Shown here: positions 34,542 through 45,264 of the stretch, piece by piece
Position numbering within the stretch: position 1 is the stretch's first letter
How the letters are laid out: each line of letters opens with the position of its first letter
Assembly: GCF_002025205.1 (NCBI RefSeq)
Contig: NZ_CP019947.1
Span: 3,696,001-3,760,000 of the forward strand
From: Pseudomonas sp. CC6-YY-74
GTDB lineage: Bacteria > Pseudomonadota > Gammaproteobacteria > Pseudomonadales > Pseudomonadaceae
Direction: 5' to 3'
DNA length: 64,000 nt
Made by a program: the position numbers and the translations under genes
The notes under the pieces: model-generated
The model's input: the letters and a program-made list of their open reading frames with translations, nothing else
Databases searched by the model: none
Told to the model about the DNA's origin: nothing

Positions 34542-35519
34542 ATGAAAGCCATGCTGTGCAAAGCCTTCGGCCCCGCCGAAACCCTGGTACTGGAAGAAAT
34601 CGCCAGCCCCGAAGCGAAGAACAACGAAATCCTGCTCGACGTGCACGCGGCCGGGGTCAACTTCCCCGACACCCTGATCATCGAGGGCAAATACCAGTTC
34701 AAGCCGCCCTTCCCCTTCTCCCCCGGTGGCGAAGCCGCGGGTGTGGTGGCGGCGGTGGGCGGGAAGGTCAGTCACCTGCAAGTCGGCGACCGGGTGATGG
34801 CCCTGACCGGCTGGGGTAGCTTTGCCGAACAGGTCGCAGTTGCGGGCTACAACGTCATGCCGATCCCGCCGAACATGGACTTCAGCAGCGCCGCCGCCTT
34901 CGGCATGACCTATGGCACCTCGATGTACGCGCTCAAGCAACGCGCCAACCTGCAACCGGGAGAAACCCTGCTGGTACTCGGCGCCTCCGGTGGCGTCGGT
35001 CTGGCGGCGGTGGAAATCGGCAAGGCCATGGGCGCCAAGGTGATTGCCGCGGCGAGCAGCGCAGAGAAGCTGGCCGTGGCCAAGGCCGCTGGCGCCGACG
35101 AACTGATCAACTACAGCGACAACAACCTGAAAGATGAAATCAAGCGCCTGACCGGCGGCAAGGGTGCCGACGTGATTTACGATCCGGTGGGTGGCGACCT
35201 GTTCGACCTGGCCATCCGCAGCATCGCCTGGAATGGCCGCCTGCTGGTGGTCGGCTTCGCCAGCGGGCGCATCCCCGAACTGCCGGTCAACCTGGCCCTG
35301 CTCAAGGGTGCCGCCGTGGTTGGGGTGTTCTGGGGCTCTTTCGCCCAGCGCCAGCCGCAGGACAACGCCGCCAACTTCCAACAGCTGTTTGCCTGGCATG
35401 CCGAAGGCAAGCTCAAGCCGCTGGTCTCGCAAACCTTCCCGCTGGAGCAGGCCGCCCAAGCGATCGACACCCTCGGCCAGCGCAAGGCAGTCGGCAAGGT
35501 GGTGGTGCAGGTACGCTGA
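34542..35519 (+). CDS. qor: NADPH:quinone reductase, zinc-independent MDR family
   Basis: 325 residues from the ATG at 34542 (AGAGG upstream). VHAAGVNFPDTLIIEGKYQ and FPFSPGGEAAGVV form the GroES-like half; LLVLGASGGVGLAAVEIGKA is the NADPH-binding Rossmann motif (near residue 146). No zinc ligands are visible. The family reduces quinones or enoyl substrates; the physiological substrate is not clear. It is divergent from the FliL-like gene. Confidence 0.88.
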   Translation: MKAMLCKAFGPAETLVLEEIASPEAKNNEILLDVHAAGVNFPDTLIIEGKYQFKPPFPFSPGGEAAGVVAAVGGKVSHLQVGDRVMALTGWGSFAEQVAVAGYNVMPIPPNMDFSSAAAFGMTYGTSMYALKQRANLQPGETLLVLGASGGVGLAAVEIGKAMGAKVIAAASSAEKLAVAKAAGADELINYSDNNLKDEIKRLTGGKGADVIYDPVGGDLFDLAIRSIAWNGRLLVVGFASGRIPELPVNLALLKGAAVVGVFWGSFAQRQPQDNAANFQQLFAWHAEGKLKPLVSQTFPLEQAAQAIDTLGQRKAVGKVVVQVR

Positions 35520-35523
35520 GCCT

Positions 35524-35558
35524 TAGGGTGGATGACGCTCTTTCTTTCATCCACCCTA
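35524..35558. repeat. 12-bp hairpin downstream of qor
   Basis: TAGGGTGGATGA (35524-35535) and TCATCCACCCTA (35547-35558) are perfect complements around CGCTCTTTCTT. Resembles a dispersed Pseudomonas palindrome. It lies between convergent genes and may serve as a terminator for both. Confidence 0.6.
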
Positions 35559-35597
35559 CCGAGCCTGACGGGGGGGGTCGGTGAAGCGCGCGCCACC

Positions 35598-36566
35598 CTA
35601 CGCACGCGGCGCGTAGGCGAACACGTCGGCGCGCATCTGCCGGGCATCCATGCCGGCTTCGACCAGCGCGTCCAGGGTCGCGTAGACCATGGTCGGCGAG
35701 CCACTGGCATACACATGCAATGGCTTGAGATCGGCGAAGTCCTCGCGCACCGCCTCGTGCAACAGCCCGCAACGGCCCTGCCAGCCGCACTGATCGCTGA
35801 CCACCTGGTGCAGAAACAGGTTCGGTAACGACTGCCACTCGACCCAGCAGGGCAGCTCATAGAAATCTTCCGGCCGCCGCGCGCCCCAGTACAGGTGTAC
35901 GGGATGGGGGAAGCCGGCCGCGCGGCAGTGCTCGATCAGGCTGCGCATCTGCGCCATGCCGGTACCGGCGGCGATCAACACCAACGGACCGTCCGGCAAC
36001 TCGGCCAGATGGGTGTCGCCAAACGGTGCTTGTATCCGGGCGAAGCCCTGTGTGCGCAGGTGCTCGATGACCGCGATACTGGACGGGTCACGCGCCAGAA
36101 TATGCAACTCCAGCTCACGCCCGGACTGCGGCGCCGACGCCAGGGAAAAGGCGGCGTACTCGCCCTCCGCCCGCTGCAGCAGCAGATACTGGCCGGCGTG
36201 ATAACGCGGCAACTTGCCGGCCGGTGCACGCAGGCGCACCCGGAACACGTCGCCACCGGCGTCGTGGCATTCGATCAGTTGGCAGTTCAACTCGCGCACC
36301 GGCAGTTCGCCTGGGGCCAGCACGCCATCCCAGAGCAGCACACACTCCTGCTCGGGCTCGGCCAGGCAGGCGAACACCTCGCCATGCTCAAGGGTTTGGC
36401 CTGCCTGACGCACCCGACCGTTGACCAACAGGGCCGCACAAATATGACAGTTGCCATTGCGACAGCTCTGCGGGCAGTCGTAACCGAGCCGGCGCGCCGC
36501 ATCGAGAATGCGCTCGCCACGTTCGACTTCGAGTACGGCACCTGAGGGTTGCAGGGTAACTTTCAT
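35598..36566 (-). CDS. Ferredoxin-fused flavin/NAD(P)H reductase next to ubiD
   Basis: 322 residues from the ATG at 36566. Residues 1-90 are a plant-type 2Fe-2S domain (YDCPQSCRNGNCHICAALL, then CLA). An FAD domain follows (YAAFSLASAPQ, where RxYS is usual) and then an NAD(P) domain (PLVLIAAGTGMAQMRSLIEH). Databases often name this type CDP-6-deoxy-delta-3,4-glucoseen reductase, but the sugar is unlikely here. It follows ubiD after 100 bases on the same strand. E. coli has the flavin reductase Fre next to ubiD, so a link to prenyl-FMN supply is inferred. Confidence 0.8.
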   Translation of the reverse strand: MKVTLQPSGAVLEVERGERILDAARRLGYDCPQSCRNGNCHICAALLVNGRVRQAGQTLEHGEVFACLAEPEQECVLLWDGVLAPGELPVRELNCQLIECHDAGGDVFRVRLRAPAGKLPRYHAGQYLLLQRAEGEYAAFSLASAPQSGRELELHILARDPSSIAVIEHLRTQGFARIQAPFGDTHLAELPDGPLVLIAAGTGMAQMRSLIEHCRAAGFPHPVHLYWGARRPEDFYELPCWVEWQSLPNLFLHQVVSDQCGWQGRCGLLHEAVREDFADLKPLHVYASGSPTMVYATLDALVEAGMDARQMRADVFAYAPRA

Positions 36567-36666
36567 AGCGTTTTCAATCCAAAGCACACACCCGCGGCCT
36601 GGCCCGGGTTGCGCACGCATTGCAGTAAGCGCGGCCGCAGCCGCACAGATATCCAGCCATGGCGCA

Positions 36667-38133
36667 TCAGTCGATCCCCAACTGAGCCCAAAGATCGTCG
36701 ACCCGGCGCTTGACCGCCTCATCCTGAACGATCGCCCGACCCCATTCGCGGCTGGTTTCACCCGGCCATTTGTGGGTGGCGTCCAGACCCATTTTGCTAC
36801 CCAGGCCGGAGATCGGCGAGGCGAAATCCAGGTAATCGATCGGGGTGTTTTCGATCAACACGGTATCGCGCTTGGGATCCATGCGCGTGGTGATGGCCCA
36901 GATCACATCATTCCAGTCGCGCGCATTGATGTCGTCGTCGGTGACTATGACGAACTTGGTGTACATGAACTGTCGCAAAAACGACCAGACGCCAAGCATT
37001 ACCCGCTTGGCGTGGCCGGGGTACTGTTTCTTGATGGTCACCACCGCCATGCGGTACGAGCAACCTTCGGGCGGCAGGTAGAAGTCGGTGATTTCCGGGA
37101 ACTGCTTCTGCAGGATCGGCACGAACACCTCGTTCAGCGCCACCCCGAGAATCGCCGGTTCATCCGGCGGCCGGCCGGTATAGGTGCTGTGGTAGATCGG
37201 CTTCTGCCGGCGGGTGATGCGCTCGACGGTGAACACCGGGAAGCGGTCCACCTCGTTGTAGTAGCCGGTGTGGTCGCCATAGGGACCTTCATCGGCCATC
37301 TCGCCGGGATGAATCACCCCTTCGAGGACGATCTCGGCGCTGGCCGGCACCTGCAACTCACTGCCCCGGCACTTCACCAACTCGGTGCGGTGGCCGCGCA
37401 GCAAACCGGCGAAGGCGTATTCGGACAGACTATCCGGCACCGGGGTAACCGCACCGAGGATGGTCGCCGGATCGGCGCCCAGGGCCACGGCCACCGGATA
37501 AGGCCGATCCGGGTACTTCTCGCACCAGTCACGGAAATCCAGAGCACCGCCGCGATGGCTGAGCCAGCGCATGATCAGCTTGTTGCGGCCGATCACCTGC
37601 TGGCGATAAATGCCGAGGTTCTGCCGTTCCTTGTTCGGCCCCTTGGTGATGGTCAGGCCCCAGGTGATCAGCGGACCGACATCGCCCGGCCAGCAGGTCT
37701 GCACCGGCAACTTGCCGAGGTCGACGTCGTCGCCCTCCTCGATCACTTCCTGGCAGGGCGCGTCTTTCAGCACCTTGGGCGCCATGGCCAGCACCTTCCT
37801 GAAGATCGGCAGCTTCGACCAGGCGTCTTTCAGGCCTTTCGGCGGCTCGGGTTCTTTCAGGAACGCCAGCAACTTGCCAATCTCGCGCAACTCGCTGACC
37901 TCTTCCGCGCCCATGCCCAGCGCCACCCGCTTGGGCGTGCCGAACAGATTGCCGAGTACCGGCATGTCGAAGCCCGTGGGGTTTTCGAACAGCAGCGCCG
38001 GGCCGCCCTTGCGCAGGGTGCGGTCGCAGATTTCGGTCATTTCCAGCACGGGAGAAACCGGCGTCTGGATGCGTTTGAGTTCGCCGCGCTGTTCCAGTCC
38101 GCGGATAAAGTCGCGCAGGTCGCGATACTGCAT
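36667..38133 (-). CDS. ubiD: 3-octaprenyl-4-hydroxybenzoate decarboxylase
   Basis: 488 residues. MQYRDLRDFIRGLEQRGELKRI is the UbiD start; GPALLFENPTG, WPGDVGPLITWGLTITKGPN and the prenyl-FMN/metal site region ASAEIVLEGVIHPGEMADEG, GPYGDHTGYYN are intact. It decarboxylates the ubiquinone precursor using prenylated FMN made by UbiX. The next gene downstream is the ferredoxin-type reductase. Confidence 0.96.
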   Translation of the reverse strand: MQYRDLRDFIRGLEQRGELKRIQTPVSPVLEMTEICDRTLRKGGPALLFENPTGFDMPVLGNLFGTPKRVALGMGAEEVSELREIGKLLAFLKEPEPPKGLKDAWSKLPIFRKVLAMAPKVLKDAPCQEVIEEGDDVDLGKLPVQTCWPGDVGPLITWGLTITKGPNKERQNLGIYRQQVIGRNKLIMRWLSHRGGALDFRDWCEKYPDRPYPVAVALGADPATILGAVTPVPDSLSEYAFAGLLRGHRTELVKCRGSELQVPASAEIVLEGVIHPGEMADEGPYGDHTGYYNEVDRFPVFTVERITRRQKPIYHSTYTGRPPDEPAILGVALNEVFVPILQKQFPEITDFYLPPEGCSYRMAVVTIKKQYPGHAKRVMLGVWSFLRQFMYTKFVIVTDDDINARDWNDVIWAITTRMDPKRDTVLIENTPIDYLDFASPISGLGSKMGLDATHKWPGETSREWGRAIVQDEAVKRRVDDLWAQLGID

Positions 38134-38220
38134 GCAGGAGCCTCGTGTCGGGCATACCAGTCGGGGCGCAAAGTTTAGCGCCGAACTGGGTTATTCAGAA
38201 GGATTGGCAGTGCGCAGACA

Positions 38221-38244
38221 CACAAAAGCCGGGTTTCCCCGGCC
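38221..38244 (-). terminator. Rho-independent terminator of rho
   Basis: GCCGGG-GAAA-CCCGGC followed by TTTTGTGTG on the minus strand, 20 bases after the rho stop. A classic stem, GNRA loop and T tract. Confidence 0.8.
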
Positions 38245-38263
38245 TCTGCGAGACTCGCGCGAC

Positions 38264-39523
<1,260 letters not shown>

Positions 39524-39724
39524 AGGAATGACGTAATCATGAAGGAGGGGAAATAAGCTATTCAGCTTGGGAGGCCGCGCCGCTAAAAGGCGATTGGATC
39601 GCCAGCGTGTATCGAAGGTATTCGCGTAGGAATCCGTCGGCGACGGCTTGCAGGGGGCTGCATAGGAAATACAGCGAGGCCGAATGTAACACCGGTTTTA
39701 GCGGCACGTCCAGCACTCAGACAG

Positions 39725-39752
39725 AAAAAAGCCCCACCATATGCGGGGCTTC
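39725..39752 (-). terminator. Rho-independent terminator of trxA
   Basis: The minus strand reads AAGCCCCGC-ATATG-GTGGGGCTT followed by TTTTCTG, 16 bases after the trxA stop. One bulged pair. The rest of the 245-base gap to rho is rho leader, with no gene seen. Confidence 0.85.
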
Positions 39753-39768
39753 TTCATCACGACCTGGC

Positions 39769-40095
39769 TCAGATGTTGCTGTCGAGGAAAGCCGCCAGTT
39801 GCGACTTCGACAACGCGCCAACCTTGGTGGCCTCGACATTGCCGTTCTTGAACAGCATCAGCGTCGGAATGCCACGCACGCCGTACTTCGGCGGGGTGTC
39901 CTGATTTTCGTCGATGTTCAGCTTGCAGACTTTCAGCTTGCCTTGGTAGGTCTGGGCGATTTCGTCCAGGACCGGAGCAATCATCTTGCACGGGCCGCAC
40001 CACTCTGCCCAGTAGTCAACCAGCACCGGGCCTTCGGCCTGGATCACATCCTGATCGAAACTGGCGTCGCTGACATTGGTGATGAATTCGCTCAT
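39769..40095 (-). CDS. trxA: Thioredoxin 1
   Basis: 108 residues from the ATG at 40095. The active site is WCGPCK (Cys33 and Cys36), with YWAEWCGPC and the cis-proline region GIPTLMLFKNG. A cytoplasmic disulfide reductant. Divergent from ppx across a 234-base gap that must hold both promoters. Confidence 0.98.
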   Translation of the reverse strand: MSEFITNVSDASFDQDVIQAEGPVLVDYWAEWCGPCKMIAPVLDEIAQTYQGKLKVCKLNIDENQDTPPKYGVRGIPTLMLFKNGNVEATKVGALSKSQLAAFLDSNI

Positions 40096-40329
40096 GGAAA
40101 ATCTCCGTGTTCGGAAGCAAAAAGTGGTCGCCATCATAGCCCGCCTTTCCCGACACAGGAAGGCGAACGCCATTGAGACTATCTATAGGCCTTGGCAAAG
40201 AACCGCGCAACTCCAGCCGTAAACAACGGACCCTCCAGCCCAAGACAACAACCTGCGACATCGGTATGCGTTGGCGTGCCCCACCTATCGTGGCACGATG
40301 GCGGCGTACCGCATTGAGAAAGCCCCATC

Positions 40330-41832
40330 ATGCCGCATACCCCTGCAGAGTCATTTCCCTTGATTGCAGCCATCGACCTGGGCTCCAACAGCTTCCACAT
40401 GGTGTTGGCCAAGGCCGATCACGGTGAGCTGCGCATCCTCGAACGCCTGGGTGACAAGGTGCAGCTGGCCGCCGGCATCGACGAGCGGCGCCTGCTCAAC
40501 GAGGAAGCCATGCAACGCGGCCTCGAGTGCCTGCGCCGTTTCGCCCAACTGACTGCCAGCCTGCCGGAGGGTGCGGTGCGCATCGTCGGCACCAATGCCC
40601 TGCGCGAGGCGCACAACCGCGGCGAATTCATCCGTCGCGCCGAGGAAATCCTCGGCCATCCGGTCGAAGTCATCTCCGGCCGCGAAGAAGCGCGACTGAT
40701 CTACCTCGGCGTGTCCCATAGCATCGCCGACACCCCGGGCAAGCGCCTGGTTACCGATATCGGCGGCGGCAGTACCGAATTCATCATTGGCCAGCGCTTC
40801 GAGCCGTTGCTGCGCGAGAGCCTGCAGATAGGTTGCGTGAGCTACACCCAGCGCTACTTCAAGGACGGCAAAATCACCCCGGCCCGCTACGCCCAGGCCT
40901 ATACCGCGGCACGCCTGGAAATAATGGGTATCGAGCACGCCCTGCACAGGCTCGGCTGGCAGGAAGCCGTCGGCGCGTCCGGCACCATCAAGGCCATAGG
41001 CCTGGCGATCCAGGCCGCTGGACTGGGCACTGGCGAGATCAACCCGGAAGGTCTGGCCTGGCTCAAGCGCAAGGTGTTCAAGCTCGGCGACGTGGAAAAA
41101 CTCGACCTCGGCGGTATCAAACCGGATCGCCGCGGGATATTCCCCGCCGGCCTGGCGATTCTCGAAGCGATTTTCGATGCCTGCGAGATCGAGCGCATGT
41201 CGCACTCCGAAGGCGCCCTGCGCGAAGGCGTGCTCTACGACCTGCTCGGCCGCCATCACCACGAAGATGTACGCCAGCGCACCCTGAGCGCGCTGATGGA
41301 GCGCTACCACGTCGATCTGGAGCAAGCCGCCCGGGTCGAGCACAAGGCCCTGGAAGCGCTCGATCAAGTGGCCGACAGCTGGGAGCTGGGCGACGAATGG
41401 CACCGCGAACTGTTGATCTGGGCCGCGCGGGTGCATGAACTGGGCCTGGACATTGCCCACTACCAGTATCACAAGCACGGCGCCTACCTGATCGAGCACT
41501 CCGACCTGGCCGGGTTCTCACGCATGGATCAGCAGATGCTCGCACTGCTGGTACGCGGTCACCGGCGCAATATTCCTAAAGACAAGCTTGGCGAGTTTGG
41601 CGATGAAGGCATCAAGCTGATCCGCCTGTGCGTACTGCTGCGTTTCGCCATCCTCTTCCATCACATCCGCGGCACCCATGAGATGCCGCAGGTGCAACTG
41701 CGGGCAGCGGCGCAAAGCCTGGAGATTCGCTTCCCGAAGGACTGGCTGGCGAGCAATCCGCTGACCCAGGCGGACTTCATTCAGGAAGCCGAGTGGCTCA
41801 AACGCACCGGTATCGAACTCAGCGTGCGCTGA
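40330..41832 (+). CDS. ppx: Exopolyphosphatase
   Basis: 500 residues. The ASKHA ATPase-fold motifs are LIAAIDLGSNSFHMVLAKA, VGTNALREAHN, VISGREEARLIYLG and VTDIGGGSTEFIIG; a C-terminal HD-like region has the HELGLDIAHYQYHKHGAYL motif. It degrades polyphosphate from the ends and may also act on pppGpp. Its last 14 bases overlap the convergent ppk. Confidence 0.97.
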   Translation: MPHTPAESFPLIAAIDLGSNSFHMVLAKADHGELRILERLGDKVQLAAGIDERRLLNEEAMQRGLECLRRFAQLTASLPEGAVRIVGTNALREAHNRGEFIRRAEEILGHPVEVISGREEARLIYLGVSHSIADTPGKRLVTDIGGGSTEFIIGQRFEPLLRESLQIGCVSYTQRYFKDGKITPARYAQAYTAARLEIMGIEHALHRLGWQEAVGASGTIKAIGLAIQAAGLGTGEINPEGLAWLKRKVFKLGDVEKLDLGGIKPDRRGIFPAGLAILEAIFDACEIERMSHSEGALREGVLYDLLGRHHHEDVRQRTLSALMERYHVDLEQAARVEHKALEALDQVADSWELGDEWHRELLIWAARVHELGLDIAHYQYHKHGAYLIEHSDLAGFSRMDQQMLALLVRGHRRNIPKDKLGEFGDEGIKLIRLCVLLRFAILFHHIRGTHEMPQVQLRAAAQSLEIRFPKDWLASNPLTQADFIQEAEWLKRTGIELSVR

Positions 41833-44023
41833 CCAACGGCACCGTCAATTTCTCCAGCAGCCCGGCCTGCGCGCTGCGCGGGTTCTGGTTGCCGGTTGGG
41901 CTGCTACGCAGGTAGCGTCCGTCCGACTGCAGCACCCAGCTCTGGGTGTTATCGGCCAGGTAAGCCTCCAGCTCCTTCTTCACCCGCATGATCAGCTTCT
42001 TGCCTTCCACCGGGAAACAGCTCTCAACGCGCTTATCCAGATTGCGCTCCATCCAGTCGGCGCTGGACAGGTAAATCTTTTCCTCACCTTCGTTGAGAAA
42101 GTAGAACACCCGCGTGTGCTCGAGGAAGCGGCCGATGATCGAACGCACGTGGATATTGTGCGACACACCCGGAATACCCGGACGCAGGCAACACATGCCA
42201 CGCACCACCAGGTCGATACGCACCCCGGTCTGGCTGGCCTTGTACAGCGCGCGGATGATCTTCGCATCGGTCAGCGAGTTGAACTTGGCGATGATGTGCG
42301 CCGGCTTGCCCTCGTTGGCCGCGGCGGTTTCCTTGGCGATCAGCTCGAGCAGGGTTTTCTTCAGGGTGAAGGGTGCATGCAGCAGTTTCTTCATGCGCAG
42401 GGTCTTGCCCATGCCGATCAGCTGGCTGAACATTTTTGCCACATCTTCGCCCAGCGCCACATCGGCGGTGAGCAGGCTGTAGTCGGTATACAGCTTGGCG
42501 TTGCCGGCGTGGTAGTTGCCGGTCCCCATGTGCGCGTAGCGGACAATCTCACCACTCTCGCGGCGCAGGATCAGCATCATCTTGGCGTGGGTCTTGAAAC
42601 CGACCACCCCATAAATCACCACCGCACCGGCCGCCTGCAGGCGGCTGGCCAGGGCCAGGTTGGACTCCTCATCGAAGCGCGCGCGCAGCTCGATCACCGC
42701 GGTGACTTCCTTGCCGTTACGCGCGGCCTCGACCAGCGCATCGACGATTTCCGAGTTGGCGCCGCTGCGGTACAGGGTCTGCTTGATCGCCAGCACGTGC
42801 GGGTCTTTCGCCGCCTGGCGCAGCAGATCGACCACCGGCGTGAAGGACTCGAACGGGTGCAGCAGGAGAATGTCCTGCTTGCTGATCACGCTGAAGATGT
42901 TGTCGCTGTTTTGCAGCAGCTTGGGGATTACCGGGGTGAACGGCGGGTATTGCAGCTCCGGGTGACTGGCCAGGCCGGTGATGCTGAACAGGCGGGTCAG
43001 GTTGACCGGGCCACTGACCCGGTACAATTCACTCTCGCTCAGGCTGAATTGCTTGAGCAGGTAATCGAGCAGCGGCCGCGGGCAGGTGTCGACCACTTCA
43101 AGACGCACCGCATCGCCGTAACGCCGCGAGAACAGCTCGCCGCGCAGGGCGCGAGCCAGGTCCTCGACGTCTTCGGTGTCCACCGACAGGTCGGCGTTAC
43201 GGGTCAGGCGGAACTGGTAGCAGCCCTTGACCTTCATGCCCTGAAACAAATCGTCGGCATGCGCGTGGATCATCGAGGAGAGGAATACGTAGTTGTCGCC
43301 GAGGCCGCCAACATCCTCCGGCACCTTGATGATCCGCGGCAGCAGGCGCGGCGCCGGGATGATCGCCAAGCCCGAATCGCGACCGAAGGCGTCGATGCCC
43401 TCCAGCTCGACGATGAAGTTCAGGCTCTTGTTCACCAGCAAGGGAAACGGGTGAGTCGGGTCCAGGCCGATTGGCGTGATGATCGGCGCGATCTCGTCGC
43501 GAAAGTAGCGACGCACCCAGGCCTTCAACTTGGTGTTCCAGTGACGCCGGCGGATAAAGCGCACCTGGTGCTTTTCCAGCGCTGGCAACAGGGTGTCGTT
43601 GAGAATCGCGTACTGGCGGCTGATCTGTTCGTGCGCCAGCTCGGAAATCCGCGCCAGCGCCTGATGCGGCTGCAAGCCATCGGCAGCGGCCTGTTCGCGG
43701 GCGAAATTGATCTGCTTCTTCAAGCCGGCGACACGGATCTCGAAGAACTCATCCAGGTTGCTGGAGAAAATCAGCAGAAACTTCAGTCGTTCCAGCAACG
43801 GGTGGGACTCATCCAGCGCCTGTTCCAGCACGCGGATATTGAATTGCAGCTGCGACAACTCGCGGTGGATATACAGGCTGCTGTCGTCCAGGCTTGGCAC
43901 CACCATGGGCGGTGCCGGCGTGGGCGCAGGCGTTTCGAGCGGCGGCAGGATTTCCGCTGGCAGTTCAGCGACGACCGCTTCGGCAGTCTGCAATTCGCTC
44001 TGGGTGAGTCCTTCGGTGGTCAT
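41819..44023 (-). CDS. ppk: Polyphosphate kinase 1
   Basis: 734 residues. LSQLQFNIRVLEQALDESHPL is the N-terminal domain and SSNLDEFFEIRV the ATP-binding head. VVGFKTHAKMMLILRRE carries the autophosphorylated His, and IGRFLEHTRVFYF is the second conserved His motif. The first 50 residues are a Pro/Glu-rich tail not needed for the core. It makes polyphosphate from ATP. It sits tail to tail with ppx, the enzyme that reverses it. Confidence 0.97.
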   Translation of the reverse strand: MTTEGLTQSELQTAEAVVAELPAEILPPLETPAPTPAPPMVVPSLDDSSLYIHRELSQLQFNIRVLEQALDESHPLLERLKFLLIFSSNLDEFFEIRVAGLKKQINFAREQAAADGLQPHQALARISELAHEQISRQYAILNDTLLPALEKHQVRFIRRRHWNTKLKAWVRRYFRDEIAPIITPIGLDPTHPFPLLVNKSLNFIVELEGIDAFGRDSGLAIIPAPRLLPRIIKVPEDVGGLGDNYVFLSSMIHAHADDLFQGMKVKGCYQFRLTRNADLSVDTEDVEDLARALRGELFSRRYGDAVRLEVVDTCPRPLLDYLLKQFSLSESELYRVSGPVNLTRLFSITGLASHPELQYPPFTPVIPKLLQNSDNIFSVISKQDILLLHPFESFTPVVDLLRQAAKDPHVLAIKQTLYRSGANSEIVDALVEAARNGKEVTAVIELRARFDEESNLALASRLQAAGAVVIYGVVGFKTHAKMMLILRRESGEIVRYAHMGTGNYHAGNAKLYTDYSLLTADVALGEDVAKMFSQLIGMGKTLRMKKLLHAPFTLKKTLLELIAKETAAANEGKPAHIIAKFNSLTDAKIIRALYKASQTGVRIDLVVRGMCCLRPGIPGVSHNIHVRSIIGRFLEHTRVFYFLNEGEEKIYLSSADWMERNLDKRVESCFPVEGKKLIMRVKKELEAYLADNTQSWVLQSDGRYLRSSPTGNQNPRSAQAGLLEKLTVPLVSAR

Positions 44024-44040
44024 TGGATCGTCCTGCGGGA

Positions 44041-45054
44041 CTAGTGCCCCGGCTGTAACAGTTCTGCCGCGCGAACGGCGAAATAGGTAAGGATGCCATC
44101 GGCACCGGCACGCTTGAAAGCGGTCAGCGATTCGAGAATCACCGCCTCGCTCAACCAGCCATTCTGGATCGCAGCCATATGCATGGCGTACTCGCCACTG
44201 ACTTGATAGACAAAAGTTGGCACCCGGAATTCCTGTTTGACCCGCCAGAGAATGTCCAGATAGGGCATGCCCGGCTTGACCATCACCATGTCGGCGCCTT
44301 CCGCCAGGTCGGCGGCGACTTCGTGCAGCGCCTCGTCGCCGTTGGCCGGGTCCATCTGGTAGCTGGCCTTGTTGGCCTTGCCCAGGTTGGCTGCCGAGCC
44401 CACGGCATCACGGAACGGGCCATAGTAGGCGCTGGCGTACTTGGCCGAGTAGGCCATGATGCGCACATTGGGAAAATCGGCCAGCTCCAGGGTCTCGCGG
44501 ATGGCCTGCACCCGACCGTCCATCATGTCCGACGGCGCGACCACCTGGGCGCCGGCTTCGGCATGCGACAACGCCTGCTTGACCAGGGCGTCGACGGTGA
44601 CGTCGTTCTGCACGTAGCCGTCTTCGTCGAGGATGCCGTCCTGGCCGTGGGTGGTGAAGGGATCCAGGGCCACGTCGCTGATGATGCCCAGCTCCGGGAA
44701 GCGCGCCCGCAGAGCACGGATCGCGCGCTGGGCAATGCCCTCGGGATTCCACGCCTCGCTACCGTCCAGGGATTTTTTCTCCAGCGGCGTCACCGGGAAC
44801 AGCGCCAGCGCCGGAATGCCCAGGGCTACCCACTTCTCCGCTTCCTGCAGCAGCAGGTCGATGGACAGACGCTCGACACCCGGCATCGAGGCGATCGCCT
44901 CGCGGCGGTTGTCACCGTCAAGCACGAACACCGGCAAAATCAGGTCGTCGACGCTCAAGCGATTCTCGCGCACCAGGCGCCGGGAAAAATCATCGCTACG
45001 GTTGCGCCGCAGGCGGGTGGCGGGAAACAGGCGATTGGCAGGGGTAAAGCTCAC
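44041..45054 (-). CDS. hemB: Delta-aminolevulinic acid dehydratase (porphobilinogen synthase)
   Basis: 337 residues from a GTG at 45054 with GGAG six bases upstream; the ATG four codons earlier has no ribosome site, and 337 is the P. aeruginosa length. DVALDPFTTHGQDGI is the metal site of the Asp-rich, magnesium-type Pseudomonas enzyme; the Schiff-base lysines are in MAYSAKYASAYYG and MVKPGMPYLD. It condenses two ALA molecules to porphobilinogen. It ends 17 bases before ppk starts and may share its promoter. Confidence 0.96.
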   Translation of the reverse strand: MSFTPANRLFPATRLRRNRSDDFSRRLVRENRLSVDDLILPVFVLDGDNRREAIASMPGVERLSIDLLLQEAEKWVALGIPALALFPVTPLEKKSLDGSEAWNPEGIAQRAIRALRARFPELGIISDVALDPFTTHGQDGILDEDGYVQNDVTVDALVKQALSHAEAGAQVVAPSDMMDGRVQAIRETLELADFPNVRIMAYSAKYASAYYGPFRDAVGSAANLGKANKASYQMDPANGDEALHEVAADLAEGADMVMVKPGMPYLDILWRVKQEFRVPTFVYQVSGEYAMHMAAIQNGWLSEAVILESLTAFKRAGADGILTYFAVRAAELLQPGH

Positions 45055-45264
45055 AGCAGACTCCATGGCCCGTAGGAACGGGCAAGCGTGACAGTTATAA
45101 GCCACCATTATGACCAAATGATGACGAGCGCAGGCACAACTGCGCCAATGCGTCGCGGTAGCCTGCAGATATTGTGTCCACCATGCCACAGTCGTCGAGC
45201 GGCGCGCCGTTTTCCCGAGTGGCGCAAGGGAGTAGGCTGAGCGCCCGATCATTCGACCGCCCCC

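Noticed and set aside
35598..36566. Reading the reductase as a real CDP-6-deoxyglucoseen reductase for deoxysugar synthesis
   Set aside because: No deoxysugar genes are nearby, and its ferredoxin-FAD-NAD layout is shared by many unrelated reductases; the ubiD context is more informative.
42116..44044. A 642-codon open frame on the plus strand opposite ppk
   Set aside because: It lies wholly antisense to ppk, is rich in Q, R, H and V as expected from the reverse of GC-rich coding DNA, and has no family motifs. The same applies to long frames opposite rho (37610-39556), ubiD (36508-38178), yheS (52790-54205) and laoB (9829-11217).
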